Shown here piece after piece: positions 28,356 through 38,165 of a stretch of 64,000 nucleotides of DNA. Under the pieces are notes generated by a model. The model ran no database searches, was not told where the DNA came from, and saw only the letters and a program-made list of their open reading frames with translations. This DNA comes from Paracoccus onubensis (GTDB taxonomy: Bacteria > Pseudomonadota > Alphaproteobacteria > Rhodobacterales > Rhodobacteraceae): assembly GCF_003591515.1 (NCBI RefSeq), contig NZ_QZCG01000013.1, positions 89,538 to 153,537 of the forward strand, read 5' to 3'. The translations under genes and the position numbers were made by a program. Numbering within the stretch: the stretch's first letter is position 1; each line of letters opens with the position of its first letter.

Positions 28356-29529
28356 GCAGACGCAGCATCGCCCATATCCCGACCAGCGGGCCGGGCAGCA
28401 ATACGACGTATGCCCATTGCCATCCGCCCAGAAACGCCGCGACATGCGGCATCATCCAGATGGTGAATACGGTCAGTGCGAACCCGACGCTGACCTGAAT
28501 CGTCAGTGCCGTGCCGACAAAGCGCGGATCCGAAAGTTCAGTCACCGCCGCCGAATATTGGGCGCTGTCCCCGATGATCGAGATCCCCCAGATAATCGCG
28601 ATCAGAGCCAGCAGCCAAGCGGGACCGTCAAAGGCAAAACCGATCAGCAAGGCGCAGGCCCCCGATATCGCCATCATTCCCGCAGTTGTCAGGCAACGCC
28701 CGATCCGGTCCGACAGCATGCCGCCAAGCACGCATCCGATTGCCCCCGAAGCAACGACCAGAAACGCAAAGAACGAAGGGGATCCCAGCGTGGCCGTCCC
28801 CTCTTGTCTGGCCGCAGTGGCAAAGGCCAGGAACCAAGCCCACATGGCATAAAGTTCCCACATATGGCCGAAATAGCCCAGATTGGCCAAGAGCAGGCTC
28901 CGCTCGCGGAAGGTGGCAAAAGCGCGTCGCGGATCGAACACGGCACGGCCGAACGCATAGGGACCTTCCTTCACCAGAATAGCGAATATGATCACCGACA
29001 AGACCGCACCGGCGCTGGACAGGATGACCACAACGCGCCAATCCAGTCCGTCGCTGACGGCCCTGAACAGATGCGGCATGGACGAGCCAAGCGTTACCGC
29101 ACCGATCAGCACGCCCATTGCCAACCCGCGGCCGTGCACAAACCAGGTTGCCATCAGCTTCATCGCGGGCGGATAAACTCCGGCCAATGCCATGCCGGTC
29201 ACGAAGCGCGCGATAACGGCCACCGTCCAGCCCGGCTGTGCCAGCAGGACCGCATTGGCAGCCCCGGCAAGAAGGGCGGAAATAGCGATAAGCCGGGTCA
29301 GGCGCATGATATCGGGAAGGTTGACCAGCGATGCCGCAATCGCGCCGAACACGAAGCCCAGTTGAACGGAATTCGTCAGCCAACCGGCCTGTGCCGGCGT
29401 CAGCGACCATTCGAGAATCAGCTGAGGCATAATCGCCGTTGCCGAAAACCAGCAGGTCATGGCCCCGACGACACCGCTGCTTAACAGCACAAGCGCCCAC
29501 CAGCGCCCTTGGGCTGGCGTTGCCATCAC
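28312..29529 (-). CDS. MFS transporter
   Basis: Predicted twelve-helix carrier of 405 residues. The first helices contain MTCWFSATAIMPQL and a typical motif-A-like region is weak (NLPDIMRLTRL); later segments such as GMALAGVYPPAMKLMATW resemble cyanate or sugar-phosphate related MFS groups, but not closely enough to name a substrate. A second ATG immediately follows the first. The gene lies 5 nt after the NYN-domain gene and is probably cotranscribed with it. Its 3' end is exactly adjacent to the helicase stop. Confidence 0.8.
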   Translation of the reverse strand: MMATPAQGRWWALVLLSSGVVGAMTCWFSATAIMPQLILEWSLTPAQAGWLTNSVQLGFVFGAIAASLVNLPDIMRLTRLIAISALLAGAANAVLLAQPGWTVAVIARFVTGMALAGVYPPAMKLMATWFVHGRGLAMGVLIGAVTLGSSMPHLFRAVSDGLDWRVVVILSSAGAVLSVIIFAILVKEGPYAFGRAVFDPRRAFATFRERSLLLANLGYFGHMWELYAMWAWFLAFATAARQEGTATLGSPSFFAFLVVASGAIGCVLGGMLSDRIGRCLTTAGMMAISGACALLIGFAFDGPAWLLALIAIIWGISIIGDSAQYSAAVTELSDPRFVGTALTIQVSVGFALTVFTIWMMPHVAAFLGGWQWAYVVLLPGPLVGIWAMLRLRRLPEAARLAGGKG

Positions 29530-29534
29530 AGCGC

Positions 29535-30095
29535 TCAGTCTTCTTCTTCGTCAAGCGGCCGTTCGGGACGCGGAGGGCGGCCGATAATATCCCGCAATGC
29601 GTCAAGCTCGATGAAATTATCCGCCTGGCGGCGCAATTCATCTGCGATCATAGGCGGTTGGGACCGGATAGTGGAAACCACGGAAACCCGGACCCCCCGG
29701 CGTTGCAGCGCCTCGACCAGCGGGCGGAAATCCCCGTCGCCCGAAAACAGCACTGCATGATCAAGACGCGAGGCCAGTTCCATGGCATGGACGGCAAGTT
29801 CGATATCCATATTGCCCTTGACCTTCCGGCGGCCCATGACATCGGTGTATTCCTTGGCCGGCTTGGTCACGACGCAATAACCGTTATAGTGAAGCCAATC
29901 GACGAGCGGACGAATAGGAGAATATTCCTCTCCTTCGATAAGCGCGGTATAATAATAAGCCCGCAACAATTTCCCGCGACGATCGAACTCTTGACGCAAC
30001 AATTTGTAATCAATGTCGAAGCCCAGGGATTTCGCTGCTGCGTAAAGGTTGGCACCATCTATGAAAATCGCCAACCTGTCGTCCTTGTAAAACAT
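29535..30095 (-). CDS. NYN-domain (LabA-like) predicted RNase
   Basis: Protein of 186 residues with the PIN-like NYN fold: AIFIDGANLYAAAKSLG at the N-terminus (first acidic residue and Asn), KGNMDIELAVHAMEL (second Asp), and LFSGDGDFRPLVEALQRRG (final Asp pair). These acidic residues would bind a metal as in LabA/DUF88 nucleases. The C-terminal tail is very acidic and Pro-rich (RPLDEEED). The start at 30095 has GAAGGC upstream; a 19-codon longer frame has none. It is divergent from folK, with about 115 nt of shared promoter region. Role in the cell unknown; likely RNA processing. Confidence 0.85.
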   Translation of the reverse strand: MFYKDDRLAIFIDGANLYAAAKSLGFDIDYKLLRQEFDRRGKLLRAYYYTALIEGEEYSPIRPLVDWLHYNGYCVVTKPAKEYTDVMGRRKVKGNMDIELAVHAMELASRLDHAVLFSGDGDFRPLVEALQRRGVRVSVVSTIRSQPPMIADELRRQADNFIELDALRDIIGRPPRPERPLDEEED

Positions 30096-30210
30096 TTTTG
30101 TTGCCTTCAATCGAAAGGTGTTGGGTGAATAGACGTCCTTCGGCTGCCACATTATGCTGCAAGCAGACAGACAAGCGCCATCCTACGACATGAGGTTTAA
30201 GCAGGTTCAG

Positions 30211-30810
30211 ATGATCAAACATAAACTTGCACTTATTGCCCTTGGCGCCAACCTGCCTTCTGCCATCGCCAGCGCGAGTGAAACGCTGCGTATGGCGGCA
30301 TGTATTCTGCACGAAAAACGAGATACTACAATAAGCGCATGCAGCCGATTTTGGAAAACTCCGGCGGTTCCTGCAGAATCCGGTCCGGATTTCATAAATG
30401 GTGCAATTATTTTACGTACAATCCTGAACCCGCATGAGTTACTTACCCGGCTTCATGAAATCGAATCGCAATTCGGCCGTGATCGCAGCACGGGGCGCTG
30501 GTCGTCGCGCGTGATGGATCTGGACCTTATCGGATATGAAAACCTGATCCTGCCGGATCCGGAAACTCATCTACAATGGGTCCAGCTGTCGCCCAAGCGC
30601 CAGTTGACCGATACGCCCGACACCCTGATCCTGCCGCATCCGCGCCTGCAGGATCGCGGTTTTGTCTTGGCGCCTCTGGCGGAAATCGCGCCGGATTGGA
30701 TCCATCCCGCAACAGGGCGCAACGTCGCGGAAATGCTGGCCGCGCTGCCGCGCTCGGCACTGGCGGGAATGACGCCGTTCGAGATACAGGAAACGCCAGT
30801 ATTGCCTTGA
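30211..30810 (+). CDS. folK: 2-amino-4-hydroxy-6-hydroxymethyldihydropteridine pyrophosphokinase
   Basis: Transfers pyrophosphate from ATP to 6-hydroxymethyl-dihydropterin in folate synthesis. Residues IALGANLP start the fold, FGRDRSTGRWSSRVMDLDLI carries the ATP- and Mg-binding Arg and Asp residues, and LPHPRLQDRGFVLAPLAEIAP is the C-terminal family signature. The protein of 199 residues is longer than the 160-residue E. coli enzyme, with extra residues in the region WVQLSPKRQLTDTPD. The start at 30211 has AGCAGG 5 nt upstream; an ATG at 30190 is an alternative. It is likely transcribed with rpoZ 71 nt downstream. Confidence 0.93.
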   Translation: MIKHKLALIALGANLPSAIASASETLRMAACILHEKRDTTISACSRFWKTPAVPAESGPDFINGAIILRTILNPHELLTRLHEIESQFGRDRSTGRWSSRVMDLDLIGYENLILPDPETHLQWVQLSPKRQLTDTPDTLILPHPRLQDRGFVLAPLAEIAPDWIHPATGRNVAEMLAALPRSALAGMTPFEIQETPVLP

Positions 30811-30881
30811 CATTTCGTACCATGATCGCCAGATATTCTGTTTCGTTCTAGAACTCCGATTCGTAACTCTACAGGTGAAGA

Positions 30882-31238
30882 ATGGCCCGCGTAACAGTCG
30901 AAGACTGCGTCGACAAGGTTCCCAACCGCTTTGATCTGGTGATGCTGGCCTCGCATCGCGCGCGCGAAATCGCGTCAGGCAGCGCGGCCACGGTTGATCG
31001 CGACAACGATAAGAACCCGGTCGTCGCGCTGCGCGAGATCGCCGACGAAACCCAGCCGGTCGATGATCTGCGCGAACGGATGATCGAAGCCAGCCAGACC
31101 CAGATCGAGGTGGATGAACCTGAAGAGGACGCCATGGCGCTGCTGCTGGGCGCCGAAGTGGACCGCCCCAAACCCGCCGATGAAGAATCCGAAGAGCGGA
31201 TGCTGCGCATGATGCTGGAAGCCAGTCAGCGCAGTTAA
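30882..31238 (+). CDS. rpoZ: DNA-directed RNA polymerase omega subunit
   Basis: Small subunit of 118 residues that folds the beta-prime tail during core polymerase assembly and forms part of the ppGpp site. The N-terminal signature MARVTVEDCVDKVPNRFDLV, then REIASG and KNPVVALREIA, is diagnostic. The C-terminal 50 residues are acidic (PEEDAMALLLGAE) as in other alphaproteobacteria. It lies 27 nt upstream of the (p)ppGpp synthetase gene, the usual rpoZ-spoT arrangement, so the sensor enzyme and the ppGpp-binding subunit are made together. Confidence 0.97.
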   Translation: MARVTVEDCVDKVPNRFDLVMLASHRAREIASGSAATVDRDNDKNPVVALREIADETQPVDDLRERMIEASQTQIEVDEPEEDAMALLLGAEVDRPKPADEESEERMLRMMLEASQRS

Positions 31239-31265
31239 GCGGATCGCGGGGGTCTTCGTCATAGC

Positions 31266-33380
31266 ATGATCGACGTCGAAGACCTTATCGCGCTGATTCG
31301 TAACTACAATCCGCGCAGCAACCTGCAACTCATCCGGGATGCCTTTGAATACGGCATGCGGATGCATGAAGGGCAGTTCCGCCAATCGGGCGAGCCCTAT
31401 TTCACCCATCCCATCGCCGTCGCCGCCATTCTTACCGAAATGCGCCTGGATGACGCGACGATCGCCACCGCGCTTCTGCATGACACGGTCGAGGATACCC
31501 GCTCGACCATGCCCGAGGTCGAGGCGATGTTCGGGCACGAGATCGCCAAGCTTGTCGATGGCGTCACCAAGCTGACGAATTTGCAGCTCAGCTCTGCCCA
31601 ATCCAAGCAAGCCGAGAATTTCCGCAAGCTTTTCATGGCGATGTCGCGCGATCTTCGTGTGATATTGGTCAAGCTTGCCGACCGGCTGCACAATATGCGC
31701 ACGATCCGTTCGATGAAGCCGGAGAAACAGCTTCAGAAAGCCCGCGAAACCATGGATATCTATGCCCCGCTGGCCGGGCGGATGGGGATGCAGTGGATGC
31801 GCGAAGAGCTTGAGGATCTGGCCTTCAAGGTCATAAATCCCGAAGCCCGGAACTCGATCATCCGCCGCTTCGTCAGCCTTCAGAAGGATTCCGGCGACGT
31901 GATCAGCCAGATCACCGCCGATATCCGCACCGAACTCGAGCGCGAGGGGCTGGATGCGGATGTCTTTGGCCGCGCGAAGAAACCTTTTTCGGTTTGGCGC
32001 AAGATGCAGGATAAACAGCTTGCGTTTTCCCGTCTTTCAGACATTTACGGCTTTCGGATCATCACCCATACCGAAGGCGATTGTTATCGCGCCCTTGGGC
32101 TGATCCATCATCGCTGGCGGGCTGTGCCCGGGCGCTTCAAGGATTATATCAGCCAGCCGAAATCGAATGGGTATCGCTCCATCCACACCACCGTTTCAGG
32201 ACGTGACGGCAAGCGGGTCGAGGTACAGATCCGCACCCGGCAGATGCATGAGGTCGCCGAGGCCGGGGTCGCCGCGCATTGGGCATATCGTGACGGCGTG
32301 CGGACCAAGAACCCCTTTGCCGCCGATCCCGCCGACTGGCTGGAGAAACTGACCGCTCAGTTCGACGGCGAGGATCACGATGAATTTCTCGAGAATGTCA
32401 AACTCGAGATGTATCAGGATCAGGTCTTCTGCTTCTCGCCCAAGGGCGACGTCATCCAGTTGCCGCGTGGCGCCACGCCGATCGATTTTGCCTATGCCAT
32501 TCATACGAGGCTGGGTCATGCCTGCGTCGGCGCGAAAGTCGACGGTATCCGCGTGCCGCTGTGGACCAGGCTCAAGAATGGTCAATCCGTCGAAATCATC
32601 GCAGCCTCGGGCCAGCGTCCGCAGGCAACATGGCTGGACGTCGTGGTCACGGGTCGTGCGAAAGCGGCAATCCGGCGATCCCTCCGACAAGAAGACCGCG
32701 ATCGTTTCATCCGGCTGGGACGCGAACTCCTGCGTGTCAGTTTCGAGCATGTCGGCCGCAAGGTAACCGACAAGGCGCTGCGTACTGCCGCGAAACAGAT
32801 GGGCGTGGAAGATGCGGACGAGCTGCTTGCCCGGATCGGCAGCGCCGAGAACTCTGCGAAAGAGGTTCTGGATGTCCTTTACCCGGATCTGGCCGACAGT
32901 TCCGACGAGTTGGATGGCAGCCGCCCCATTGCAGGGCTGGACGCCGATCAGCATTTCACTCGCGCGCCCTGCTGCAGCCCCCTGCCCGGCGAACGGATCG
33001 TTGGCATCACCTATCGCGGCCGCGGGGTGGTAATCCATGCGATCGACTGCCCCGTATTGGCGGAATTCGAGGACAATCTGGATCGCTGGATTGATCTTCG
33101 CTGGCAGGAGGGGCGCCATCCTCCGGCCTATTCAACCACGCTGCGCCTGACCATCCGGCATGACGCGGGTGTGCTTGGCCGGATATGCACGCTGGTCGGA
33201 CAGCATGGCGCGAATATATCGAACCTTGAATTCCTGGACCGCAAACCAGATTTCTACCATATCTCGCTTGAAGTGGAATTGCGGCACCATGAACATCTCC
33301 ACGCGCTTCTGACCGCGCTCGAGGCGGAAAGCGACGTGGCGCAAGTTGCCCGGTTCCGCGATCCGTCGCGGAAGCCGTAA
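31266..33380 (+). CDS. Bifunctional (p)ppGpp synthetase/hydrolase (Rel/SpoT)
   Basis: RSH enzyme of 704 residues controlling the stringent response. The N-terminal HD hydrolase is complete (His48, HD at 72-73 in LLHDTVEDT, later ADRLHNMRT), the synthetase domain has KDYISQPKSNGYRSIHTT, a TGS domain follows (FSPKGDVIQLPRGATPIDFA) and an ACT domain ends the protein (VGQHGANISNLEF). Both activities should be intact. As the likely sole long RSH of an alphaproteobacterium it is usually called rsh. It lies 27 nt after rpoZ. Confidence 0.95.
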   Translation: MIDVEDLIALIRNYNPRSNLQLIRDAFEYGMRMHEGQFRQSGEPYFTHPIAVAAILTEMRLDDATIATALLHDTVEDTRSTMPEVEAMFGHEIAKLVDGVTKLTNLQLSSAQSKQAENFRKLFMAMSRDLRVILVKLADRLHNMRTIRSMKPEKQLQKARETMDIYAPLAGRMGMQWMREELEDLAFKVINPEARNSIIRRFVSLQKDSGDVISQITADIRTELEREGLDADVFGRAKKPFSVWRKMQDKQLAFSRLSDIYGFRIITHTEGDCYRALGLIHHRWRAVPGRFKDYISQPKSNGYRSIHTTVSGRDGKRVEVQIRTRQMHEVAEAGVAAHWAYRDGVRTKNPFAADPADWLEKLTAQFDGEDHDEFLENVKLEMYQDQVFCFSPKGDVIQLPRGATPIDFAYAIHTRLGHACVGAKVDGIRVPLWTRLKNGQSVEIIAASGQRPQATWLDVVVTGRAKAAIRRSLRQEDRDRFIRLGRELLRVSFEHVGRKVTDKALRTAAKQMGVEDADELLARIGSAENSAKEVLDVLYPDLADSSDELDGSRPIAGLDADQHFTRAPCCSPLPGERIVGITYRGRGVVIHAIDCPVLAEFEDNLDRWIDLRWQEGRHPPAYSTTLRLTIRHDAGVLGRICTLVGQHGANISNLEFLDRKPDFYHISLEVELRHHEHLHALLTALEAESDVAQVARFRDPSRKP

Positions 33381-33440
33381 GCAGGTTGTGACAGAATATT
33401 CGCAGGCAGGGATAAACAGGCAAGAGGATCGGAGTTCAAG

Positions 33441-34163
33441 GTGTTCAAACGCCGTAAACCGCGCAGCTATAGTCAAATGGCCAGCGATATGTTCTATCCT
33501 CGCGGCGGCTGGCGGCGGGCCGGAACCTATGTGGTTTACCGTTTGCGTCGTCTGCCCGATCAGCCCCATCGCATCAGCCGCGGAGTCGCCGCAGGCATAT
33601 TCGTTTCGTTCACGCCGACATTCGGGCTTCATTTCGCGCTTGCCGCAACATGCGCATGGTTGATCCGGGGCAATATCCTTGCCGCATTGCTGGCGACATT
33701 CGTCGGAAACCCCATCACCTTTCCTTTTATCGCCGTCCTGGCCGTCAGTCTGGGACGCGAGCTTCTGGGGCTTGGGGGTCAGTTGTCGCCGCAATTGATT
33801 TTCAGCGAGTTCACGCGCGCCAGTGCCGAATTATGGTATAATCTCCGCTCGGTCTTCGGACCCGAGCAGGCTCAGTGGGAAAATCTCGGCCATTTTATCA
33901 GGGATGTCTACTGGCCCTATTTCGTCGGCGGGACGATCATCGGCCTGCTGGTCAGCACTGCAGCGCATTACATGACCGTGCCGGTGATCCGCGCCTATCA
34001 CAAACGCCGAGAGAAAAAGATGGCTGCCCGTATCGCGCGGGTCAGGCTTCATCAACAGGCCGCAGACACGCATCTATCCGAAGGCTTGACGAAACCGGAA
34101 GGACCCGGCGGCAAAGCGGGGCACATCCCACCTGAATCATCGGGCAAGGACTCCGCTCAGTAA
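33441..34163 (+). CDS. DUF2062 membrane protein
   Basis: Protein of 240 residues with the DUF2062 core: PHRISRGVAAGIFVSFTPTFG, then the hydrophobic ALAATCAWLIRGNILAALL and FVGNPITFPFI, which is the family signature, and a second membrane segment YFVGGTIIGLLVSTAAHYM. The C-terminus is charged and probably cytoplasmic. Function unknown. It lies 60 nt after the rel gene, the conserved context in Rhodobacteraceae, but pdxJ and acpS, which often follow, are absent and the next gene is convergent with a 7-nt overlap. Confidence 0.88.
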   Translation: MFKRRKPRSYSQMASDMFYPRGGWRRAGTYVVYRLRRLPDQPHRISRGVAAGIFVSFTPTFGLHFALAATCAWLIRGNILAALLATFVGNPITFPFIAVLAVSLGRELLGLGGQLSPQLIFSEFTRASAELWYNLRSVFGPEQAQWENLGHFIRDVYWPYFVGGTIIGLLVSTAAHYMTVPVIRAYHKRREKKMAARIARVRLHQQAADTHLSEGLTKPEGPGGKAGHIPPESSGKDSAQ

Positions 34164-35065
34164 CCTTTCGAGCGATCGACAAGATGCAGGATCTGCTCGC
34201 CCCGCATCGCCCGGCGCAGATTTTCGGCCACGACCAAAGCAGCCGTTCCGGGACGTGTTTCCGCAGCAATATGCGGAGTGACGGTAATTTTCGGGTGTGT
34301 CCAGAACGGATGGTCGGACGGTAAGGGCTCGGTTCTGAAAACATCCAGAACCGCATGGCCAAGATGGCCTGAATCCAGCGACTTGATCAGCCCTTCATCA
34401 TCCAGCACCGTCCCTCGCCCCGGATTGACAAGCCACGCACCGCGCGGCAGGTGGTGAAGGCTGTCAGCATTCAGCAGGTTCCCGGTTGCAGAGGTGTCGG
34501 GCAGAAGCGAAATCAGGATATCAGCCCGGGCAAGAGCCTGATCAAGCTGATCCCCGGCAAGAACATCCATCCCCTCGACCGGGCGGCCGGAAGCGCTCCA
34601 GCCGGTAACGCGAAATCCGATCCCGCTCAGCATCCGGCCAGCGGCGCGCCCCAGTTCTCCTGTGCCCAATATGGTGACCCGGCGTTCGGTCGCCAGCGGT
34701 GGAATCTGACCATGCCGCCAGATGCCGTCCTGCAGGTAGCCGTCCATGCCCAGATGGGCGCGCATCGCCCAGCCGGTACAGAACTCCGCCATGCCCTGCG
34801 CAAGCCCCGGATCGACCATGCGCGCCAATGGTTGCGTCAGAGTGGGATTGCTGATGATCCGCTCGACCCCGGCCCAAAGGCTTTGGACAAGCCGGGCGTT
34901 ACGATAGGGCGTCAGATCCTCGATCTCTCCCCCGGGGGCATAAATGATCGCGTCGATAGCTGCCGGATCGCCGTCCCGGACAAGAGACATTTCCGGACAT
35001 GCCGCCATCAATGGCGGGGACCACCCGTCCCACATGGAAGCCGGAGCTGCGAAAAGAACCTGCAT
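34157..35065 (-). CDS. 2-hydroxyacid dehydrogenase (glyoxylate/hydroxypyruvate reductase GhrA-like)
   Basis: NAD(P)H-dependent oxidoreductase of 302 residues. The Rossmann motif is ILGTGELGRAAGRML, the substrate-binding Arg lies in LVNPGRGTVLDDEGL, Asp-Val-Phe-Arg-Thr-Glu-Pro-Leu contributes the catalytic Glu, and the catalytic His follows in TVTPHIAAETRPG. This is the complete Arg/Glu/His triad of the family, and the length fits GhrA. I use the ATG at 35065, after AAGGTGAT; one 24 nt upstream would overlap rodA. It lies 4 nt after the rodA stop and is presumably read as the tail of the cell-shape operon. Confidence 0.87.
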   Translation of the reverse strand: MQVLFAAPASMWDGWSPPLMAACPEMSLVRDGDPAAIDAIIYAPGGEIEDLTPYRNARLVQSLWAGVERIISNPTLTQPLARMVDPGLAQGMAEFCTGWAMRAHLGMDGYLQDGIWRHGQIPPLATERRVTILGTGELGRAAGRMLSGIGFRVTGWSASGRPVEGMDVLAGDQLDQALARADILISLLPDTSATGNLLNADSLHHLPRGAWLVNPGRGTVLDDEGLIKSLDSGHLGHAVLDVFRTEPLPSDHPFWTHPKITVTPHIAAETRPGTAALVVAENLRRAMRGEQILHLVDRSKGY

Positions 35066-35069
35066 CTGA

Positions 35070-36209
35070 TCACCTTGGTCTGTGGACATGGGCGGCCTGC
35101 ATCATACCGAACCCCATCAGCAATATCATCATCGCCGTCCCGCCATAGCTGACAAGCGGCAAGGGAGAGCCGACGACCGGCAGCATCCCGGTTACCATGC
35201 CCATATTGATTGCGAAATAGACGAAAAACGTGCCTCCAACCCCGATCGTCAGTAATGAACCGAAACGGTCACGGTTGGTTATGGCCGAAAACAGGCAGAA
35301 GCCGATGATCAGCGAATAAAGCACCAAAAGCGAGATTGCACCGACAAACCCGAATTCCTCGGCCAGAACGGTAAAGATGAAATCGGTATGTTTCTCGGGC
35401 AGGAAATTCAGCCGCGATTGCGTGCCTTGCATGAAGCCTCGCCCCGACCAGCCCCCCGATCCCAGGGCGATCTGTGCCTGCGTGATGTTGTAACCATCGC
35501 CCAGCGGATCGACAGATGGATCAAGAAATGTGTCGATGCGGCGATATTGATAATCCTTGAGCAATTGCCACTCGGTATCTCGGCTTTCCATCACGGCCGT
35601 CACGAGGGCTGCGATCAGTAATAACACTCCGGCGAAATACCACAGGGATACGCCTGCGGCGAACATCACGATCCCCCCTCCCGTGATCAGCATCAGCGAG
35701 GTTCCCAGATCGGGCTGCATCATGACGAACCCGGTCGGGGTCAGGATCAGAAGCACCGGGATCAGTACCCAGAACGGATGCGAGACCTTACGGGCATCCA
35801 GCCAGTCGTAATAGGCCGCGAGCAGCAGAACCAGCGCGATCTTCATCAGCTCGGACGGCTGGAATTGAATGGGACCAATATCTATCCAGCGCTGTGCACC
35901 CATTCCGATATCGCCGAACAACTCAACCGCGGCAAGAAGCACAAGGCACAGCACATAAGCGAAAACCGATACGCCGCGCCAGAACCACATCGGCACGAAA
36001 GCAAGCCCGATCATCAGGATCATTCCGACGATGAAGCGATAGATCTGCGGTTCGGCCCAGGTTTCGAAATCCCCCCCCGCCACCGAATACAGCATGACAA
36101 AGCCGTAACAGGCGACGGCAAAAATCAGGAAAACCAGCGGCCAGTTCAAATGCAGGATCTTGCGCCAGCCGGTCGGGATCTGTGCAACCTGATAATCGAG
36201 ATACGCCAT
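35070..36209 (-). CDS. rodA: Rod-shape peptidoglycan polymerase RodA (SEDS family)
   Basis: Integral membrane glycosyltransferase of 379 residues with about ten helices, polymerising lipid II during side-wall growth together with PBP2. SEDS signatures include IGPIQFQPSELMKIALVL (family motif, contacts to PBP), QAQIALGSGGWSGRGF and the C-terminal GMLPVVGSPLPLVSYGGTA. It follows mrdA by 9 nt, so polymerase and transpeptidase are produced as a pair. The order mreB-mreC-mreD-mrdA-rodA is the conserved elongasome operon. Confidence 0.95.
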   Translation of the reverse strand: MAYLDYQVAQIPTGWRKILHLNWPLVFLIFAVACYGFVMLYSVAGGDFETWAEPQIYRFIVGMILMIGLAFVPMWFWRGVSVFAYVLCLVLLAAVELFGDIGMGAQRWIDIGPIQFQPSELMKIALVLLLAAYYDWLDARKVSHPFWVLIPVLLILTPTGFVMMQPDLGTSLMLITGGGIVMFAAGVSLWYFAGVLLLIAALVTAVMESRDTEWQLLKDYQYRRIDTFLDPSVDPLGDGYNITQAQIALGSGGWSGRGFMQGTQSRLNFLPEKHTDFIFTVLAEEFGFVGAISLLVLYSLIIGFCLFSAITNRDRFGSLLTIGVGGTFFVYFAINMGMVTGMLPVVGSPLPLVSYGGTAMMILLMGFGMMQAAHVHRPR

Positions 36210-36218
36210 CCTTATCCC

Positions 36219-38165
36219 TCAGGCCTGCGACCGCCCCTGCTTGGGCGGCTGAGGGCTATAAAGTTTCATGGCGTTGTGCCGGGCTTCCATTTCGCCACGC
36301 TGCGCCTCGGGTACCGCAGTCAGTGGCGGCAAGCCGCCGGCCAATGTGAACAGAAGAATATCACGGGCAATCGGCGCGGCGACCGCCGAGCCTCCACCGC
36401 CATGCTCTACCACGACGGAAACGGCATAGCGCGGCGCTTCGTAGGGCGCAAAACAGACAAACAACGCATGATCACGCCGTTCCCAGGGCAGCTGTTCGTT
36501 CGAGACCACGCCCCGGGCACGTTCGGCCGCAGTGATGTTCCGGACCTGACTGGTGCCGGTTTTTCCAGCCATACGCCATTCTTCCGCAACGATGCGGGCA
36601 CTGCGGGCCGTGCCCCGGGCCGAATTCATGACCGCATCCATCCCGGCCTGTACCAGCTTCAGATTTCGGGGGTCCACACCAAGGTCGGGAAGTTCCTCGT
36701 GCAATTGCGGCACCCCGTCGATCGCGCGGATCAATCGCGGCTCGATCAATTTCCCGGTCGCCACGCGCGCGGTCATCACCGCAAGCTGCAAGGGCGAGGC
36801 CAGTACGAAACCCTGCCCGATCGCCGCATTCAAACTATCGCCAATCTGCCATTCCTGATCATATTTTTCGCGCTTCCACGCACGGTCAGGGGCAATGCCC
36901 TGCGCGATTGCCGACAAGGGCAGTTCGTGCCTTACGCCAATTCCAAGCTTGCGCGCCATCTCGGCAATACGGTCGATGCCGACACGTTGCGCGAGTTCGT
37001 AGTAATAGACGTCACAGCTGTGTTCGAGGCTTTGGATGGCGTCCATTTGCCCATGCCCGCCGCGCCGCCAGCAGTGAAACCGCCGCCCTCCGACTTCAAG
37101 ATGTCCCGGGCAGAAAAAGCGCGAACCACCATTGATGACCCCCGCTTCAAGCCCGGCAAGCAGCGTCGCCAGCTTGAAGGTTGAGCCTGGAGGATAGACG
37201 CCCTGCACGGTCTTGTCGGCCAATGGCCTGTGATTATGCTCCAATAACGACGTGTAATCCTTCGAGGAAATTCCGCGCACGAATTTGTTGGGATCGAAAC
37301 TCGGCGAGGAACACAGGCACAGCAGCTCGCCGGTCTGCACGTCGATGACCACGGCAGCGGCGCTTTCCGTGCCAAGGCGCTGTTCCGCATAATTCTGCAG
37401 CCCCGCGTCGATGGTCAGTTGCAGCGTGCTGCCCTGTTGCCCCTCTTTCCGGCTGAGTTCGCGCATCTCACGTCCCGAGTTATTGACCTCGACCCGCCGC
37501 TGACCCGCGGTGCCACGCAAGACATCCTCCATCTTGGCCTCGACACCAAGCTTGCCGATCTGGAATTCGGGCAACATCAGGACAGGCTCCGGGTTCTCGA
37601 TCTTGGACAGGTCGTAATCCGACACGCGGCTGACATAGCCCAGCACATGCGCCAGATCATACGCGCGCGGATAATAGCGCGATAATCCCGATTCCGGCGT
37701 CACACCGGGAAGCGCGGGCGCATTCACGGCGATCGAACTGAACTCTTCCCATGTCAATCTGTCAGCAAGCACGATCGGCGTGATCGCCCTTTCCTTGGAG
37801 AATTCCTTCAGCAATTCCTCCATGCGCGCGTCGCTCATCGGTATCAGCTTCGATAGCCGCCGCAAAACCGACTCGACATCGCCGCCGGCCTCTTCGCGGG
37901 TCAGGGTCACGCGATAATTCTGTTCGTTCCCGGCAATCAGAACGCCCTTGCGATCATGTATCAGGCCTCGGGCGGGTGGCAGAAGCCGGATCTTGATCGA
38001 GTTTCCGTCCGACAGCATCCGATATTCATCGGCATGCTTGATCTGCATCCCATGCAACCGGAGCCCCAATGTCATCACCACGCCAAGCTGGATGCCGCCC
38101 AGCAAAAGTCCCCTGCGGACCACACGGCGACTGTTCTTCAAAGCATCATGCGGCGATTTCGTCAT
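36219..38165 (-). CDS. mrdA: Penicillin-binding protein 2, elongation transpeptidase
   Basis: Class B PBP of 648 residues that cross-links peptidoglycan in lateral wall growth. An N-terminal membrane anchor (LLLGGIQLGVVMTLGLRL) precedes the dimerisation/hinge region. The active-site motifs are STFK (PPGSTFKLATLLAG), SCD (LEHSCDVYYYELAQ) and KTG (MAGKTGTSQV). Its start overlaps the mreD stop by 4 nt on the same strand. It works with RodA, the next gene. Target of mecillinam-like beta-lactams in E. coli; nothing unusual is seen here. Confidence 0.96.
   Translation of the reverse strand: MTKSPHDALKNSRRVVRRGLLLGGIQLGVVMTLGLRLHGMQIKHADEYRMLSDGNSIKIRLLPPARGLIHDRKGVLIAGNEQNYRVTLTREEAGGDVESVLRRLSKLIPMSDARMEELLKEFSKERAITPIVLADRLTWEEFSSIAVNAPALPGVTPESGLSRYYPRAYDLAHVLGYVSRVSDYDLSKIENPEPVLMLPEFQIGKLGVEAKMEDVLRGTAGQRRVEVNNSGREMRELSRKEGQQGSTLQLTIDAGLQNYAEQRLGTESAAAVVIDVQTGELLCLCSSPSFDPNKFVRGISSKDYTSLLEHNHRPLADKTVQGVYPPGSTFKLATLLAGLEAGVINGGSRFFCPGHLEVGGRRFHCWRRGGHGQMDAIQSLEHSCDVYYYELAQRVGIDRIAEMARKLGIGVRHELPLSAIAQGIAPDRAWKREKYDQEWQIGDSLNAAIGQGFVLASPLQLAVMTARVATGKLIEPRLIRAIDGVPQLHEELPDLGVDPRNLKLVQAGMDAVMNSARGTARSARIVAEEWRMAGKTGTSQVRNITAAERARGVVSNEQLPWERRDHALFVCFAPYEAPRYAVSVVVEHGGGGSAVAAPIARDILLFTLAGGLPPLTAVPEAQRGEMEARHNAMKLYSPQPPKQGRSQA

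Noticed and set aside
35778..37184. 468-residue plus-strand frame over rodA and mrdA
   Set aside because: Antisense to two conserved genes with all catalytic motifs; no ribosome site or family features.
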